Positions 54,770-64,000 of a DNA stretch of 64,000 nucleotides are shown piece by piece; within the stretch, counting starts at the first letter, position 1; every line of letters begins with the position of its first letter. A program made the translations under genes and the position numbers. The stretch is from NCBI RefSeq assembly GCF_000385335.1, contig NZ_ARWA01000001.1:512081-576080 (forward strand), in the 5' to 3' direction. The DNA is from Methyloferula stellata AR4 (GTDB lineage: Bacteria > Pseudomonadota > Alphaproteobacteria > Rhizobiales > Beijerinckiaceae). Under the pieces are notes generated by a model, which worked only from the letters and a program-made list of their open reading frames with translations, was not told where the DNA came from and searched no databases.

Positions 54770-55432
54770 TCAGGGACATTCCTTCTGCACCTTGTCGAGG
54801 GCTTGCGAGAAGCCGGTCAGCGAATAATTGTCGGTCGTCACATTGCCCTTTATCGAGGGCGCCTTGACCACGAGTTTGGCGCTTTTCTTCATGGCCTCGA
54901 TGAATTGGCCTTCCTCGGCGGGGTTTTTGACCCATGCATTCGGGCCTTTTGCGACGAGATCGAAGCCAAGATTGCCGACTTCGGCACGCGCCTCGGCGCC
55001 GTCCTTCATGGGAAAGCCCATGATGATCGAGATCTCATTGCGGACATTTTCCGCCGGCCGGTTGGAAATGAAGACATAGGCCGGATCGCGCGGCAGGCCG
55101 GATGGCACCCGGTCTTTCGGGCTCGCAAGCGCATAGCAGGTTTTTTCTTTGCCGCTCTGCGCCAGAAACGCGCCCCAGTCGCCAAAACTCCCAACCTGGA
55201 CGGGCTTTGCCCCGCCCTTGTGGTCGCTGTCCTTCGCGTCTTTTTTCTTGCCGTCGGATTTCTTGGAGTCGGTTTTGGACTTCGCTTTAGTGTCCTTGGC
55301 CTTGCTGTCCTTGGCGACTGTCGTCTTGGTACTGGTGGTATTGCTTGGCGCGGCCACCGCCGTCGCAGCGCAAAAGCAACCAAAAATAAGGGCAAATGCG
55401 CCTGAAAGCGCCAAGGCGTGCATGCGAATCAT
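54770..55432 (-). CDS. Invasion-associated locus B (IalB)-like secreted protein
   Basis: The 220-residue protein has a signal peptide, then a Lys/Asp/Ser-rich low-complexity stretch (residues about 30-75), then a domain with FGDWGAFLAQSGKEKTCYAL, PRDPAYVFISNRPAENVRNE and EISIIMGF that matches the IalB-like proteins of Rhizobiales. The domain is thought to be periplasmic or surface associated. No catalytic residue is evident. ATG 55432 (MIRM) and 55423 (MHAL) are possible starts. Confidence 0.75.
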   Translation of the reverse strand: MIRMHALALSGAFALIFGCFCAATAVAAPSNTTSTKTTVAKDSKAKDTKAKSKTDSKKSDGKKKDAKDSDHKGGAKPVQVGSFGDWGAFLAQSGKEKTCYALASPKDRVPSGLPRDPAYVFISNRPAENVRNEISIIMGFPMKDGAEARAEVGNLGFDLVAKGPNAWVKNPAEEGQFIEAMKKSAKLVVKAPSIKGNVTTDNYSLTGFSQALDKVQKECP

Positions 55433-55636
55433 AGAACAATAATACTCCCTGCCGGCCGTTGAAGGCGAGAGGACCTGCAACTGGGCAAGACAGGCATCCT
55501 ATAACCTGAAATCCTCGAGCCGTGGACTCTTGAAAGAAATCCACCGCTCGCGTTCAAAAAGCATTAAGCCGCCGATCTCGGCAAAATTCAGACGGGTTTG
55601 CGGTCTCGATCAAGGGGGGCCGACGGCGGCGGGCCG

Positions 55637-56398
55637 CTAGAGGCCGGTGCTCTTGGCTGCGGCGAGAATTGTGCCCGGTTGCTCCAGCGTGCCTTGCTGG
55701 AGAAATACGACATAGCCTTCGTCTTCGGCTTTCAATTCGGTCACGTCGAAACTCGCCGCCTCACCGTGCCATTCGCCGATCTTGCGCATGGCGCGTACGA
55801 CATTCGTGTAGGTGATGCTGCGGCCTTTGTTCTCGCCGCGTTCGATCGTCACGGTGCGCGTATGTGCGACGCGCAAGATGAAGACGCCGGCGGAAGTCCG
55901 CGCCAGATCGCCCGTGCCGGCGCCCAATTCGATATGCAAAGTGCCGGCGGCATCTTTCAACCGCATCGGCACGGTAAGCGCCCCGCCGCTACCCTTGTTG
56001 GCGTCGATCGCTTCCTTGACGCCGTCTTCATCGCTGCCGACCACATCGGAACGGCCATCGACGACGATTTGCGGCGTATAGACATGGCCGTCGCCACGAA
56101 CCGAAGCATAGGCCTTCTGCCGCGCCGTGAAATGCGGTGAAGCCAAAGTATCCTTCCAGCCGATATAGTCCCAATAATCGACGGGAAAGGAGACCGCGAT
56201 CAGGCCGGGATTGCGGGCCATTGCGCTGACCAGCCTGTCCGCCGGCGGACAGGACGAACAGCCCTGACTCGTGAATAATTCGACGACACCTTTCGGACCC
56301 GTATCGGCCTGCGGCTCGGCATAGAGCGCAAGCGTGCCAGCCGCGAGCGCGGCCGCGAAAACGCCCGTCGGAATGAAATGTCGAAGCGAAGGTTTCAT
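55637..56398 (-). CDS. DUF1223 secreted thioredoxin-like protein
   Basis: The 253-residue protein has a signal peptide (residues 1-25) and a DUF1223 domain: VVELFTSQGCSSCPPADRLV with a Cys-x2-Cys pair, SFPVDYWDYIGWKDTLA and the YTPQIVVDGR strand. The fold is thioredoxin-like, so a periplasmic redox role is likely, though no substrate is known. Confidence 0.87.
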   Translation of the reverse strand: MKPSLRHFIPTGVFAAALAAGTLALYAEPQADTGPKGVVELFTSQGCSSCPPADRLVSAMARNPGLIAVSFPVDYWDYIGWKDTLASPHFTARQKAYASVRGDGHVYTPQIVVDGRSDVVGSDEDGVKEAIDANKGSGGALTVPMRLKDAAGTLHIELGAGTGDLARTSAGVFILRVAHTRTVTIERGENKGRSITYTNVVRAMRKIGEWHGEAASFDVTELKAEDEGYVVFLQQGTLEQPGTILAAAKSTGL

Positions 56399-56754
56399 GT
56401 CAGGTGCCAGTTAGGTGCCAAGGAATACCCAGGGTTCGTCGGAGACACATAGGTAGTGATAAGCGCGCGACACGCACTTCAATTCGGGGTGAGTTCATGA
56501 GCTTGTGATAGCATCGATACCACTTTTGGAAAGGCCGCATTGAGCATGCTCAACCGCAATCGCGATGTGACACGGGCCTATCATCCAGACCCTATATTCT
56601 CTTGAGAAAGCGCTCTTTCCTCCTCCTACGAGACGCTTTACCTTGACCCTCGGATAAAGCATCGATCTTCTTCGAAAGACCCCACGAAATCGTTCTTCAA
56701 AGATTAAATCTTCAGGCCGAAGCGCGGCCGATCCGAACTCAAAAGGACTGATAC
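56399..56754. other. 356-bp gene-free region upstream of lemA
   Basis: Divergent intergenic DNA between DUF1223 and lemA. It must hold both promoters; I could not define either. No repeat of the families seen elsewhere is present. Confidence 0.4.
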
Positions 56755-57354
56755 ATGAGCTTGACCTTTTCCCGTCTGCGTTCGCTCTTTGCGGTCGTTC
56801 TCGTCAGCCTGAGCGTTTCGGCTTGCGGCTATAATACGATCCCGACGCTTGAGGAGCAGGCGAAGGCGAAATGGTCCGACGTTCAAAACCAATATCAGCG
56901 CCGCTCCGATCTCATTCCCAATCTCGTCTCGACCGTGCAAGGCTATGCCAAGCAGGAAAAGGACGTCCTGACCTCAGTCGTCGAGGCGCGGGCCAAGGCG
57001 ACCTCCGTCAAGATCGACGCCTCGCAATTGACCGATCCGGACAAGATCAAACAGTTCCAGGATGCCCAGGCGCAATTGTCGGGCGCGCTTGGCCGGCTTC
57101 TGGCCGTCAGCGAAAATTATCCCGATTTGAAATCGAACCAGAATTTTTTGGCCCTGCAATCGCAGCTTGAAGGCACCGAGAACCGCATCGCCGTCGCGCG
57201 CCGCGATTATATCGAGGCGGTGCGCGCCTATAATACCGAACTCAAGACCTTCCCCGGCATCCTTTGGGCTTCGACCGTGTTTCGCGGCAATAAGCCGATG
57301 GCGGACTTCACCGCCAATGACGCCGCGCAGACGCCGCCTCAAGTGAAGTTCTAA
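56755..57354 (+). CDS. lemA: LemA family protein
   Basis: The 199-residue protein has an N-terminal hydrophobic segment with a lipobox-like VSACG, then the LemA coiled helices: QNQYQRRSDLIPNLVSTVQG and LEGTENRIAVARRDYIEAV. AAGGACTG precedes the ATG. LemA proteins are envelope helical-bundle proteins of unclear role, usually encoded with TPM-domain proteins as here. Confidence 0.93.
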   Translation: MSLTFSRLRSLFAVVLVSLSVSACGYNTIPTLEEQAKAKWSDVQNQYQRRSDLIPNLVSTVQGYAKQEKDVLTSVVEARAKATSVKIDASQLTDPDKIKQFQDAQAQLSGALGRLLAVSENYPDLKSNQNFLALQSQLEGTENRIAVARRDYIEAVRAYNTELKTFPGILWASTVFRGNKPMADFTANDAAQTPPQVKF

Positions 57355-57360
57355 AAGACA

Positions 57361-58182
57361 ATGATCCCGATCCCGCAACGGGCGGCAGAGCGGCGACCGC
57401 CGGTCGTAACAGATCGGCACGCGCCGCCGCGCTGGCTTATCCTTGCGATCCTGGCGCTTGTCGGTTTTTGCGGCTTGAGCCTTGCACAAAATTTTCCGGC
57501 GTTGACCGGACGCATCGTCGATCAGGCTAATGTGATCCCGCCGCAGACCCGCACGGCAATAGAGACGAAGCTCAAGGATCTCGAACAGAAATCCGGCATT
57601 CAGCTCGTCGTCGCAACGGTCGCCTCGCTCGATGGCCAGGAGATCGAGCCTTACGCCAACGAATTGTTTCGTACCTGGAAACTCGGCGAAAAAACCAAGA
57701 ATAATGGCGTGCTTCTGCTGGTCGCGCCGAAAGAGCACCGCACCCGCATCGAAGTCGGCTATGGGCTCGAAGGCACGCTGACCGATCTGCTGAGCAAGGT
57801 GATCATCACCAATGCGATGATCCCGCGTTTCAAGACCGGCGATTATGGAGCCGGCATCGAACGCGGCGTCGACGACATCATCACCGTGCTGACGACAGAT
57901 TCCTCCGAATGGGAAAAACGGCCGGAGCTGCGGGCCGTCAAGCAAGGCCAGACCGATCAATATACGCCGCTGATCGCGCTCATCGTCATCGTGATCATCG
58001 TCATCCTGATCCTGCGCTCCTCGCATCGCAGCGATATTCTCTCCTTTATCGCCGGAATGCTGCTGAGCGGCGGCAGCGGCGGAGGCGGAGGCGGCGGGGG
58101 ATGGAGCGGCGGCGGGTCGGACGATAGTTTTTCCGGCGGCGGCGGATCGTCGGGCGGCGGCGGCGCCTCGGGAGATTGGTGA
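57361..58182 (+). CDS. TPM-domain (DUF477) membrane protein with glycine-rich tail
   Basis: The 273-residue protein has a signal/anchor segment (residues about 22-42), a TPM domain (PALTGRIVDQANVIPPQT to TGDYGAGIERGVDDI) with TKNNGVLLLVAPKEHRTRIE and GYGLEGTLTD, a membrane helix (IALIVIVIIVILIL) and a tail dominated by Gly and Ser. It lies 6 bases after lemA. TPM proteins are linked to envelope quality control; glycine-rich tails are typical. Confidence 0.92.
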   Translation: MIPIPQRAAERRPPVVTDRHAPPRWLILAILALVGFCGLSLAQNFPALTGRIVDQANVIPPQTRTAIETKLKDLEQKSGIQLVVATVASLDGQEIEPYANELFRTWKLGEKTKNNGVLLLVAPKEHRTRIEVGYGLEGTLTDLLSKVIITNAMIPRFKTGDYGAGIERGVDDIITVLTTDSSEWEKRPELRAVKQGQTDQYTPLIALIVIVIIVILILRSSHRSDILSFIAGMLLSGGSGGGGGGGGWSGGGSDDSFSGGGGSSGGGGASGDW

Positions 58183-58793
58183 TGGTTCTGACGAAAGAGG
58201 ATCAAGACCGCATCGGTGCCGCGATCCGCGCGGCCGAAGCCAGAACCGAGGGCGAGATCGTCTGCGTGCTCGCCAAGTCGTCGTCCGATTACGCGGTCTA
58301 TCCGCTCGCCTGGTCGGCACTGGCAGCGCTCATCGCGCCCTGGCTCCTCGTCACTCTGACGGCGCTGTCCGTCGAGCGGGTCCTGCTCATCCAGCTGCTT
58401 TTATTCCTCGGTCTTTATGTCCTGTTTTCGGTGCCTGCCATACATCGTCTTTTGGTGCCGCGGCCGGTGCAGCGCGCTAGCGCCCATCGCGCCGCGATGG
58501 AGCAATTCATGATCCGCGGCATGTCGCGCAAAGCCAATCGCGCCGGGGTTTTGATCTTCGTCTCGCTCGAAGAACATTATGCCCGCATCGTCGCCGATCA
58601 GGGCATTACCGCGAAAGTCGATCAGTCGGTTTGGCGCGGCGCAATCGACGCGCTCATTTCGCATATGCGCGAAGAGAGGATCGCCGACGGTTTCATCGCC
58701 GCCTTGGAGCAATGCGCCGGCGTGCTCGCCGAGCATTTTCCGGTCAGCGCTGCACCGACCAACGATCTGCCCGACCGGATCTATTTGATCTGA
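58182..58793 (+). CDS. Second TPM-domain protein
   Basis: The 203-residue protein starts with DQDRIGAAIRAAEARTEGEIVCVLA, has two membrane helices (about residues 40-85) and a TPM-like half with RAGVLIFVSLEEHYARIVADQG. The ATG shares one base with the preceding stop (TGATG), so the trio lemA-TPM-TPM is one operon. Confidence 0.85.
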   Translation: MVLTKEDQDRIGAAIRAAEARTEGEIVCVLAKSSSDYAVYPLAWSALAALIAPWLLVTLTALSVERVLLIQLLLFLGLYVLFSVPAIHRLLVPRPVQRASAHRAAMEQFMIRGMSRKANRAGVLIFVSLEEHYARIVADQGITAKVDQSVWRGAIDALISHMREERIADGFIAALEQCAGVLAEHFPVSAAPTNDLPDRIYLI

Positions 58794-58820
58794 GTTGTTC
58801 GAAAACACAGCAATGCTTGA

Positions 58821-58930
58821 AGCCCTCGTCCTTCGAGACGCGCTCCTAACGGAGCGCTCCTCAGGATGAGGGCTCCCCCAACCCTCACCCTGAGGAGCGT
58901 GCGCAGCACGCGTCTCGAAGGGCGAGGGTT
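58821..58930. repeat. Dispersed repeat, CCTCATCCTGAG / GCTTCGAGACG family, copy 2
   Basis: Two inverted halves with CGTCCTTCGAGACGCGCTCC, GGAGCGCTCCTCAGGATGAGG and ACGCGTCTCGAAGG. It shares its motifs with 9374-9487 and fills the gap between convergent genes. Confidence 0.75.
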
Positions 58931-58942
58931 GGATTATCATCG

Positions 58943-61900
58943 CTAAACTTTGTTATTCACCCGTCCATCGATGCTGATCGATTTCACCTGCAAGGATCCC
59001 TTCGGCGCGAAGAGATCATCCTTCACGGTGATCTCGCCGTTCTTCATCTCGATACCGAGGATCGCATAGGCAGCCGACAGCATGCGCGCGGCCGATCCCG
59101 TGTACCAGCTCCAGCCGCCGCGCCCCTCATAACCGGGACCGTCGTAAATATCGGCCGGTTGCTGATGCGGCGCCAAGCCATAGACCGCGAGCTTCTCGCC
59201 GTCCGTCTTGCCCATCGGCGAAATTTTCACCCAACAGGCAAAGGCGCGCGCAGTGAGCTTCTCGGCGAGCACGGCTTCGCCATCCGCCTTGGCCTTTTCG
59301 GCCAGCTTTATATAGGCGTCGACGACCCAGGACACGCCATGCGAATATTGGCCGCCGTTTTCGCGCACGCCCGGCGGATATTCGACAACGCGCCCGGGAT
59401 AAGGCGCCGAATGCTCGTCGAAAGGCGGCGTCACGAGCAGAATGCGGTCATCCTTTTCGAGATGCTGCAACGCCTCTTCGAGTGCGCGGCGCCCGCGTTC
59501 GAAACCGGCCGCGCCCGAGAGGATCGGCCAGGCCGCCGTCATCGCGCTCGCGACATCGAAACAATTGCCGTAATCGTCGAAAGCCAGGGGATAGCGGTCG
59601 CCGAACCAGACGGAATCGAGCGAGCCCTTCAATTCCTTCATGACCTCATGAATATTCGCCGCGGCTTTTTCGCCTTCTCGCATGCGGACAAGCTCCACGA
59701 ATCCGGCGAGAACATCGTGCAGGAAAAAACCGAGCCAGACGCTTTCGCCTTTCCCATGCAGGCCGGCAACGTCGATACTGTCATTCCAGTCGCCGGTGCC
59801 GATCAGAGGCAGGCCATGCGATCCGAACCGCGTCAAAGCATAATCGATCGCGCGGCGGCAATGATCATAGACCGTGCCGACCTCGAGCGACGGGCGCGCG
59901 GCGAAGACGAGATCGATCACGCCGTCTGGAATGGTCGGGCCATCGAGATAGGCGAGCTTTTCATCGAGCACGCCATAGTCGCCGGTGGCATCGATATAGC
60001 GCGTGAGGACATAGGGCAGCCAGAGATGCGGATCGGACGCCCTCGTCCTTTGGCCAAGGCCCGTTTCGCCGTTCGGCGCCTCATGCCACCATTTGAAAAC
60101 GTCGCCTTCCGGAAATTGCTGTCCCGCATGCAGCACGATCTGACGCCGCACGAGCGCGGGATCGGAGAAGACGAGCGGCAGGACATCCTGCAATTGATCG
60201 CGGAACCCGAAGGCGCCACCGCGCTGGTTCGGGCCGGTGCGGCCCCAAAGGCGCGACGTGAGAATCTGATAGGGCAGCCAATAATTGACCAGCCGGTCGA
60301 ACTCCGGCTGGTTCGTCTCGATATGAATCTTGCCGGCGCGTTTCGCCCAAGTGTCGCGCGTCAATTGCAAGGCAAATTGTGCCACTGCGACATCCTTCAG
60401 GCGCATCGCCGTCCGGCAGGCTTCGTCGCGCGTCTCAACCTGACCGAGCACGACCACAATGTCGATGGCGCTTTGCGCCGGAACCTCGACGACACCCGCG
60501 AAGGCGGCGACCCGGGTTCCGTCGGTGCGGCAGGACGCGTCGGGCTTGCCCGTCTCCACCATGATGGGATTGGTCAGATCACGGCCCGTGCCCCCGATAA
60601 AGCGCGGCCGCATTACTTCGGTTGCCGGGTTGAGCAGGCTCGTCGCGGCGAAGGCCCAACCCTTGCGGAAATCGTTTGTCGGGTTTGAGAAGAGCAGCGT
60701 GCCGGTCTCTTCGTCGCGCTCTGTTTGGATCTGGCCGCGGCTCGCGAGACTGTTTTCGTCGAGCACGATCTCGAAATAGGGCACGATGCGGAAGCGCTTC
60801 GCGTGACCGGTCGGATTGCGCAAGGTGAGAAGCCTGATACCCGCTTTTTCCTCCGGCGGCGTAAAGACGGTCAATTCCAATTCGACGGCGTCGCGCAGAC
60901 AGCGAAATTGCGCCGTTCCCAAATCATACGTCACTTCGTAGCGCGCATCGGCGCGGCGGAAAGGCACGAAGCCTGCCGTGTCAGCCTCATTGGTTTCAAG
61001 ATCGACGACATAGATCAATTGGCCCGGAATCGAGACGGGCACGGATTCAAGATTGTAAGGCGTCAGCGCATTCTGCCGCTCGTTTCCGGCGAAGGAATGG
61101 ATTTCGCCTTCGTTCGAAACGACGGCGCCATGTCCGTGATGATTGGCCAGAAGATGTGCCCATGGCCGTGGCGTCTTCGGCGTCAGGTGGAGCGCTTTGC
61201 CCGCGTCCGAGAAGGCGAAAGGCCATGCGTCATGTGCCTTGCGCGGCATGTCGGGCGCCCGCGGCCTTGCAAGAAGCGCCGTGAGTTCCTGATCGGCCAA
61301 AGGCGCGAGCCCGAACTGATCGGCGATGAGCGCAGCGGCGGCGCTCTCGCTCGCCGCATGACCGTCGATAAAGATAAGCTCGCATGTGCCATGCGCTTCG
61401 AGCGCTATGTCCAAAGTCAGGCTCGCGGCGGGATCGAACGTATAAAGCGAGCCTTGATCGTCGGGATCGCGCGGGTTTCCGGCGCCGAGCCCATCGGGAT
61501 CGCGGACCGTGCCGGAGCCGATGAACCGGGTCCGCGAATCCTCATAGCCGGACAGACGTCCATTGCCGCTTTGCACGAAGGCGGCATGAAAGAAAATCTC
61601 CTGCGACATCCGGCCGGTGCGATGGTCATGCAGCAGCCGGTTGCGGCCGAAGATCGCGTTGAGCGGCTTTACGAACCACGTCTGCACATGCATCGCGTTG
61701 AAATCCGGATCGCGCACATAGGAGCCCGGCTCATGCAAGGCGAGTTCGCGGTAGCTCGTCAGCCGCAGATGCCGGGCGTGGCCCGACCAATCGGTCAGAC
61801 GCAGCCGCCAGATCGCAACCGGCGCGTCGTCGGAAAGCGAGACCTCCGCTTCCGCGTCTATTCCCTGCGTCCGGTTGGACAGCTTGATGAGATTAGGCTT

Positions 61901-64000
61901 CGGCTGCGAAGCCGCATAATCGACGCTCGCAATCTGCATCGGCTCGAAGCCGAGGCTCCATGCCGCTTGATGGGCCATATCGCGGAGATAGAAGAAAGGC
62001 CCGCGCAATTGCAGCGGATCGGTGAGGCGGCGCGTTATATCCACGCCCTGACCGCCGCGCACCATGCCTTCGATCTGCGTAAAGCCGCGGCCGTCCGGCT
62101 GCAAAGTAAGCCGCATGAAGCCCGACGACAGTTCGAATTGGCCGCGAGGTTGCAAAACGGCTTCCGGCACGAAGGGCAGCGCTGGCGCAATCGCCGCGCC
62201 GCGATGGCCCCAGTGACGCACGATAAGGCTCGCCACAAGACCGGCGACGAGACCGGCGCCCGCATAGAAGCCGATGAGCTGGAGCACCGGAAGCGGAAAG
62301 GGCACATCGGCGGCGCGCAGCCGCTCGGCGCCGGTCCAGGCCGTATCCCATGCGGCGCCGCGCGGAATGTAGAAGGGGATCAGAAGCGGCGTCCAAGTCG
62401 CAAAACGCCTTATACCTTCCGGGATGAATCGCGCGCGGGCCGAATGGCCGACGAAACGGGCCGCCGCTTCGTCGGCGCGATCGCCGCCGACGAAGGTGAG
62501 GTTCACCAGCGTCGCGACGCGCAGGCCCATATGATCGAACCAGATCAGAACCCTCAGCCAATCATAGGCGAGAAGTCCGGTGAAGATCGAAAGGCTCCAG
62601 CTCCGGAAATCGGTCGGCGTCTCGACGATATTCATCGTGGTGGCGGCAATCGTACGCACCGCGCCATCCTGATTGTACCAGGAGGGCACGGGCGATTGCC
62701 GCAGGAAGGAATTGATGATCGGGGCCATCCAAAGGCCCCAGCGCAGCACCCGGACCGTCTGCTCGACAAGGCCGATGAAGCCTTCGCCGCTCGCGAGCCG
62801 TTTCAAGGGCGAGAGGCTGCGCCTGAAGGCGGCCTCGAGCACGAAGAAATTAATGCCGAAGAGCGGCGCCGCGATCGACCAATTGATGACGCCCGACAGC
62901 GATTCATCGAAGAAAAGGCGCACGCCGCCGCCGACCTGGCCGAGATTGAGCATGCCCCATTTGCTGAACCAGGGATAGACCGTGAAATCATTCACCGGCC
63001 GTCCGGCAGCACTGTAGGAAAGATCAGTATAGGCCCAGAATTTCGCAACGACCACGTCGATTTGCGGGGCGTCGAAATACCAGCCGAGCGCACCGGCGAC
63101 GAAGCCGCCGAGCGCAAGTCCCAGGACATAGGGCTGCCAGCCTTCCAAGACCTTGCGGCGGCGGGTGACCAGCATGGCAAGATCGTAGAAGAAATCGACC
63201 CCGCCATAGGCGAGCGCGCCGATCACGAACGCGGCGAGAAACCGCATACCGCCATCTTCATGGCTCAGATTCGATGCGAAGGCGAGCGCGACGCCAAGCC
63301 CAGCGACAAGGCCGCGCCAATAGGCGCGCGGACTGCGATAGCTGACCGCGAGCCGTCCGAAGAAGGGCGGCGTCCCATCGGCGCTCGCAACGAGCGTCTG
63401 GATCAGCGGATAGAGCAGCATGCCGCCGACGGCGGCGACAAGGAAAGGCTGCTGCGACACGAGCCCGGTGAAGCCTGGCTGGCGCAGGGTCAAGGCCGCG
63501 ACCAGCAGCAGGAACATGAAGGTGCCGCCGTAGATCGCGCCTTTCAGAAAGCCGTCCTTGGCGTGAAAATAGGCTTTGATGAAAGTCGGCGGCGCGCCGC
63601 GCAAGGCATCCATGGCAACGCCCGTCAAAACAAAGGTAAGACACCAAAGGCCCGCCTGCGCCAAAGCCGCGGCCGCGACGGCGACGAGGATCTGCGTTGA
63701 GCCAAAGCCCGGCATGGCTTGCGGCAGATTGGCGATGATCGGCGTCAAGGCCGCGAGCACGGCGGTGCCAACCAATAAGGCATGAAGCCGTGGCGTCCGC
63801 GCCACGCGTCCCATGATGATCAATCCGAAAAGACCGACCATCGTTTCGATCAAGACAACGAGAGCCAGGATGCGGCCGAGCGCGATGCAGATGGAGTTCG
63901 AGGCCATATGCAAGGTCGCGGCATAGCCGATCTCGCGCATCAGTGCGGCGGTTTTCAGCGACAGGACGAGGTTGAAAAGAATTGGGGTGAGGAGGATCGC
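58943..64000 (-). CDS. Membrane GH94-family protein, cyclic beta-glucan-synthase-like, C-terminal part
   Basis: The frame is open through the right edge, so the N-terminus is missing; about 1685 residues are visible. From the left end of the protein: several membrane helices, a long segment with ARFIPEGIRRFATWTPLL, a beta-sandwich domain, and a C-terminal (alpha/alpha)6 glycoside phosphorylase-type barrel with QRGGAFGFRDQLQDVLPL, GTGDWNDSIDVAGLHGKG and ENGGQYSHGVSWVVDA. This order is that of the GT84/GH94 cyclic beta-1,2-glucan synthases (NdvB/ChvB), which make periplasmic osmoregulated glucans, but the diagnostic N-terminal GT84 part is outside the window. Other GH94 membrane proteins are therefore not excluded. 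Confidence 0.82.
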   Translation of the reverse strand, partial: AILLTPILFNLVLSLKTAALMREIGYAATLHMASNSICIALGRILALVVLIETMVGLFGLIIMGRVARTPRLHALLVGTAVLAALTPIIANLPQAMPGFGSTQILVAVAAAALAQAGLWCLTFVLTGVAMDALRGAPPTFIKAYFHAKDGFLKGAIYGGTFMFLLLVAALTLRQPGFTGLVSQQPFLVAAVGGMLLYPLIQTLVASADGTPPFFGRLAVSYRSPRAYWRGLVAGLGVALAFASNLSHEDGGMRFLAAFVIGALAYGGVDFFYDLAMLVTRRRKVLEGWQPYVLGLALGGFVAGALGWYFDAPQIDVVVAKFWAYTDLSYSAAGRPVNDFTVYPWFSKWGMLNLGQVGGGVRLFFDESLSGVINWSIAAPLFGINFFVLEAAFRRSLSPLKRLASGEGFIGLVEQTVRVLRWGLWMAPIINSFLRQSPVPSWYNQDGAVRTIAATTMNIVETPTDFRSWSLSIFTGLLAYDWLRVLIWFDHMGLRVATLVNLTFVGGDRADEAAARFVGHSARARFIPEGIRRFATWTPLLIPFYIPRGAAWDTAWTGAERLRAADVPFPLPVLQLIGFYAGAGLVAGLVASLIVRHWGHRGAAIAPALPFVPEAVLQPRGQFELSSGFMRLTLQPDGRGFTQIEGMVRGGQGVDITRRLTDPLQLRGPFFYLRDMAHQAAWSLGFEPMQIASVDYAASQPKPNLIKLSNRTQGIDAEAEVSLSDDAPVAIWRLRLTDWSGHARHLRLTSYRELALHEPGSYVRDPDFNAMHVQTWFVKPLNAIFGRNRLLHDHRTGRMSQEIFFHAAFVQSGNGRLSGYEDSRTRFIGSGTVRDPDGLGAGNPRDPDDQGSLYTFDPAASLTLDIALEAHGTCELIFIDGHAASESAAAALIADQFGLAPLADQELTALLARPRAPDMPRKAHDAWPFAFSDAGKALHLTPKTPRPWAHLLANHHGHGAVVSNEGEIHSFAGNERQNALTPYNLESVPVSIPGQLIYVVDLETNEADTAGFVPFRRADARYEVTYDLGTAQFRCLRDAVELELTVFTPPEEKAGIRLLTLRNPTGHAKRFRIVPYFEIVLDENSLASRGQIQTERDEETGTLLFSNPTNDFRKGWAFAATSLLNPATEVMRPRFIGGTGRDLTNPIMVETGKPDASCRTDGTRVAAFAGVVEVPAQSAIDIVVVLGQVETRDEACRTAMRLKDVAVAQFALQLTRDTWAKRAGKIHIETNQPEFDRLVNYWLPYQILTSRLWGRTGPNQRGGAFGFRDQLQDVLPLVFSDPALVRRQIVLHAGQQFPEGDVFKWWHEAPNGETGLGQRTRASDPHLWLPYVLTRYIDATGDYGVLDEKLAYLDGPTIPDGVIDLVFAARPSLEVGTVYDHCRRAIDYALTRFGSHGLPLIGTGDWNDSIDVAGLHGKGESVWLGFFLHDVLAGFVELVRMREGEKAAANIHEVMKELKGSLDSVWFGDRYPLAFDDYGNCFDVASAMTAAWPILSGAAGFERGRRALEEALQHLEKDDRILLVTPPFDEHSAPYPGRVVEYPPGVRENGGQYSHGVSWVVDAYIKLAEKAKADGEAVLAEKLTARAFACWVKISPMGKTDGEKLAVYGLAPHQQPADIYDGPGYEGRGGWSWYTGSAARMLSAAYAILGIEMKNGEITVKDDLFAPKGSLQVKSISIDGRVNNKV

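Noticed and set aside
60725-63700. 991-codon open frame antisense to the GH94 gene
   Set aside because: Its composition (Arg, Gly, Ala, Asp, Glu, Ile) is what antisense translation of a high-GC gene gives; no family pattern or start signal, while the opposite strand has a clear conserved protein.

Overview
The window is about 62-64% GC and reads as a contiguous chromosomal stretch of a Rhizobiales alphaproteobacterium. Gene families and their order (enoyl-CoA hydratase / rpsT / dnaA, a D-2-hydroxyacid dehydrogenase next to a MOFRL glycerate kinase, IalB-like and DUF2937 proteins) suggest a Beijerinckiaceae/Methylocystaceae-type organism. That placement is an inference from gene content, not a database match. 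I saw no phage, insertion sequence, CRISPR, rRNA or tRNA. The mobile-looking component is a set of short dispersed palindromic repeats in the intergenic gaps.

Layout. 1-9.4 kb: hydroxyacid dehydrogenase (cut by the edge) and glycerate 2-kinase, thiD, DUF2937, a CobW-family zinc GTPase with a WD40 partner, a SCO1 copper chaperone, an orphan solute-binding protein and a glycosyltransferase. 9.5-15.2 kb: RND pump and adaptor with a translationally coupled lytic transglycosylase. 15.4-18.2 kb: EF-P and both of its beta-lysylation enzymes. 18.4-27.4 kb: housekeeping genes (ruvB, ruvA, ruvC, dnaA, rpsT, enoyl-CoA hydratase, dps), with ruvB separated from ruvCA by an opposite-strand gene.

27.5-41.0 kb: one long leftward operon otsA - glgX - malQ::glgE - treS::mak - glgB. 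It contains the set of activities needed to make trehalose, turn it into maltose-1-phosphate and polymerise that into branched alpha-glucan (the GlgE pathway). Two genes are fusions, and the last three genes overlap by ATGA junctions. An EcfG-type general stress promoter precedes dps, and a one-mismatch version precedes otsA.

41.9-49.8 kb is the most interesting part. A rightward set encodes an alpha-oxoamine synthase (serine-palmitoyltransferase-like), a GNAT-fold acyltransferase resembling bacterial ceramide synthase, and a desaturase closely resembling the eukaryotic dihydroceramide Delta4-desaturase (DEGS). Facing them is a leftward set: a dedicated ACP, a ketoacyl synthase, two hotdog dehydratase subunits and a processive-type GT2. 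I read this as a candidate locus for making a desaturated, possibly glycosylated, ceramide. No ketosphinganine/ceramide reductase is visible in the window.

50.2-64 kb: L,D-transpeptidase, acetyl-CoA synthetase, a Crp-type regulator, an IalB-like secreted protein, DUF1223, a LemA-TPM-TPM trio, and the C-terminal 1.7 thousand residues of a membrane GH94 / cyclic-glucan-synthase-like protein that runs off the right edge.
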